From NCBI RefSeq assembly GCF_001941625.1, contig NZ_CP016076.1, forward strand, positions 5,998,001 through 6,062,000: a stretch of DNA of 64,000 nucleotides, read 5' to 3'. Positions 63,560 to 64,000 of the stretch are shown in pieces (the first letter of the stretch is position 1; each line of letters opens with the position of its first letter). Under the pieces are notes generated by a model. The model saw only the letters and a list, made by a program, of their open reading frames with translations, was not told the DNA's origin and did not search any database. The translations under genes and the position numbers were made by a program. This DNA comes from Actinoalloteichus fjordicus (GTDB lineage: Bacteria > Actinomycetota > Actinomycetes > Mycobacteriales > Pseudonocardiaceae).

Positions 63560-63982
63560 ATGGAGGTCGCGTTGCCGTACCGAGGTCCGCTCCCGCGCAC
63601 ACTGGTCGACCGGGTCAACAAGGGGGTGAACGCCCTGCGCGCCTCGCCACGCTGGGGCAGGCTGGCAGGCCGGTATCTCACCGAGGTCACCTACGTGGGG
63701 CGACGCTCGGGACGCACCATCAGCACGCCGGTGGGCTACCGGCGGCGGGGGGACGTCGTCACGATCCCCGTCATGATTCCCGAGTCCAAGAAGTGGTGGC
63801 GCAACTTCGTGGACGAGGGGCAGCCGATGTCGCTCCGGCTGGACGGCGTGGACCGCACCGGACATGCCGTCGCGCGCCGCGACGCACGCGGCCGCGTCGC
63901 CCTCACCGTGCACCTCGACGCCGTCCAGCCCGCCGACCCCGGTGTCGACCGCCCCGCGAAACCCGTCGACACCGAGCACTGA
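63560..63982 (+). CDS. Deazaflavin (F420)-dependent nitroreductase-family protein
   Basis: Protein of 140 residues. The split beta-barrel flavin fold is visible: LTEVTYVGRRSGRTISTPVG, YRRRGDVVTIPVMIPESKKW, WRNFVDEGQPMSLRLDGVDR. YVGRRSGRxxxTPV and WxRNF/WWRNF are typical of the Ddn-like family that uses F420H2 or FMN to reduce quinones, nitro compounds or unsaturated lactones. ATG 63560 is chosen at the first plausible codon. Its likely control by the divergent TetR regulator suggests response to a xenobiotic or quinone. The gene ends 18 bases before the window edge. Confidence 0.85.
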   Translation: MEVALPYRGPLPRTLVDRVNKGVNALRASPRWGRLAGRYLTEVTYVGRRSGRTISTPVGYRRRGDVVTIPVMIPESKKWWRNFVDEGQPMSLRLDGVDRTGHAVARRDARGRVALTVHLDAVQPADPGVDRPAKPVDTEH

Positions 63983-64000
63983 CCCGACCGGCTGCGACCG

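Overview
The window is high-GC actinobacterial chromosome. The best guess for lineage is Pseudonocardiales, possibly Actinoalloteichus-like. The evidence is the gene set: two XRE/DUF5753 regulators each paired with a DUF397 protein, FasR beside fabD-fabH-acpP-fabF, DUF3145, SepIVA, and the actinobacterial order pyc, rsmD, coaD, sepIVA, yceD, rpmF, rnc, mutM, acyP, smc, ftsY, amtB, glnB on the minus strand. No rRNA, tRNA, CRISPR array or intact insertion sequence was seen.

Layout. 1-4.4 kb: accessory region with an XRE-DUF397 pair, a small polymorphic-toxin-like gene, three paralogous immunity-like genes and fragments of further modules. 4.7-10.1 kb: secreted M14 carboxypeptidase, a PnuC-type transporter behind an FMN riboswitch (so probably riboflavin uptake, RibM), a mechanosensitive-channel-type protein, and FasR. 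10.5-14.1 kb: the FAS-II operon, closed by a hairpin. 14.5-23 kb: DUF3145, a frameshifted membrane protein gene, a flavin disulfide oxidoreductase, small membrane proteins and a PRC-barrel/DUF2382 stress protein. 23.3-28.2 kb: glnB-amtB, a zinc DD-carboxypeptidase, ftsY. 28.3-34.1 kb: anmK with a sodium:solute symporter, an acetyltransferase, and a second XRE/DUF397 pair. 34.4-41.9 kb: smc, a GIDE-domain protein, acyP, and two cell-surface proteins. 42.3-50.5 kb: a complete kdp potassium-uptake operon with kdpF, one further tiny membrane ORF, and kdpDE. 51.1-58.6 kb: mutM, rnc, rpmF, yceD, sepIVA, a secreted guanyl-specific RNase, coaD, rsmD, and a MarR/short-chain dehydrogenase pair. 58.8-64 kb: pyruvate carboxylase and a divergent TetR/deazaflavin-nitroreductase-like pair.

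How the genes work together. The housekeeping backbone covers fatty acid elongation, chromosome segregation, protein targeting, RNA processing, DNA repair, CoA synthesis and anaplerosis. It is interrupted by accessory blocks: kdp plus surface proteins between acyP and mutM, and anmK/symporter/XRE between smc and ftsY. Several divergent promoters carry clear palindromes for their local regulators (MarR, TetR, XRE) or a GlnR-like site (amtB).

The most interesting part is the first 3.7 kb. It reads as an XRE-DUF397-toxin-immunity unit duplicated several times and then eroded. Immunity genes survive, while toxin genes and one DUF397 gene are reduced to recognisable 3' fragments.
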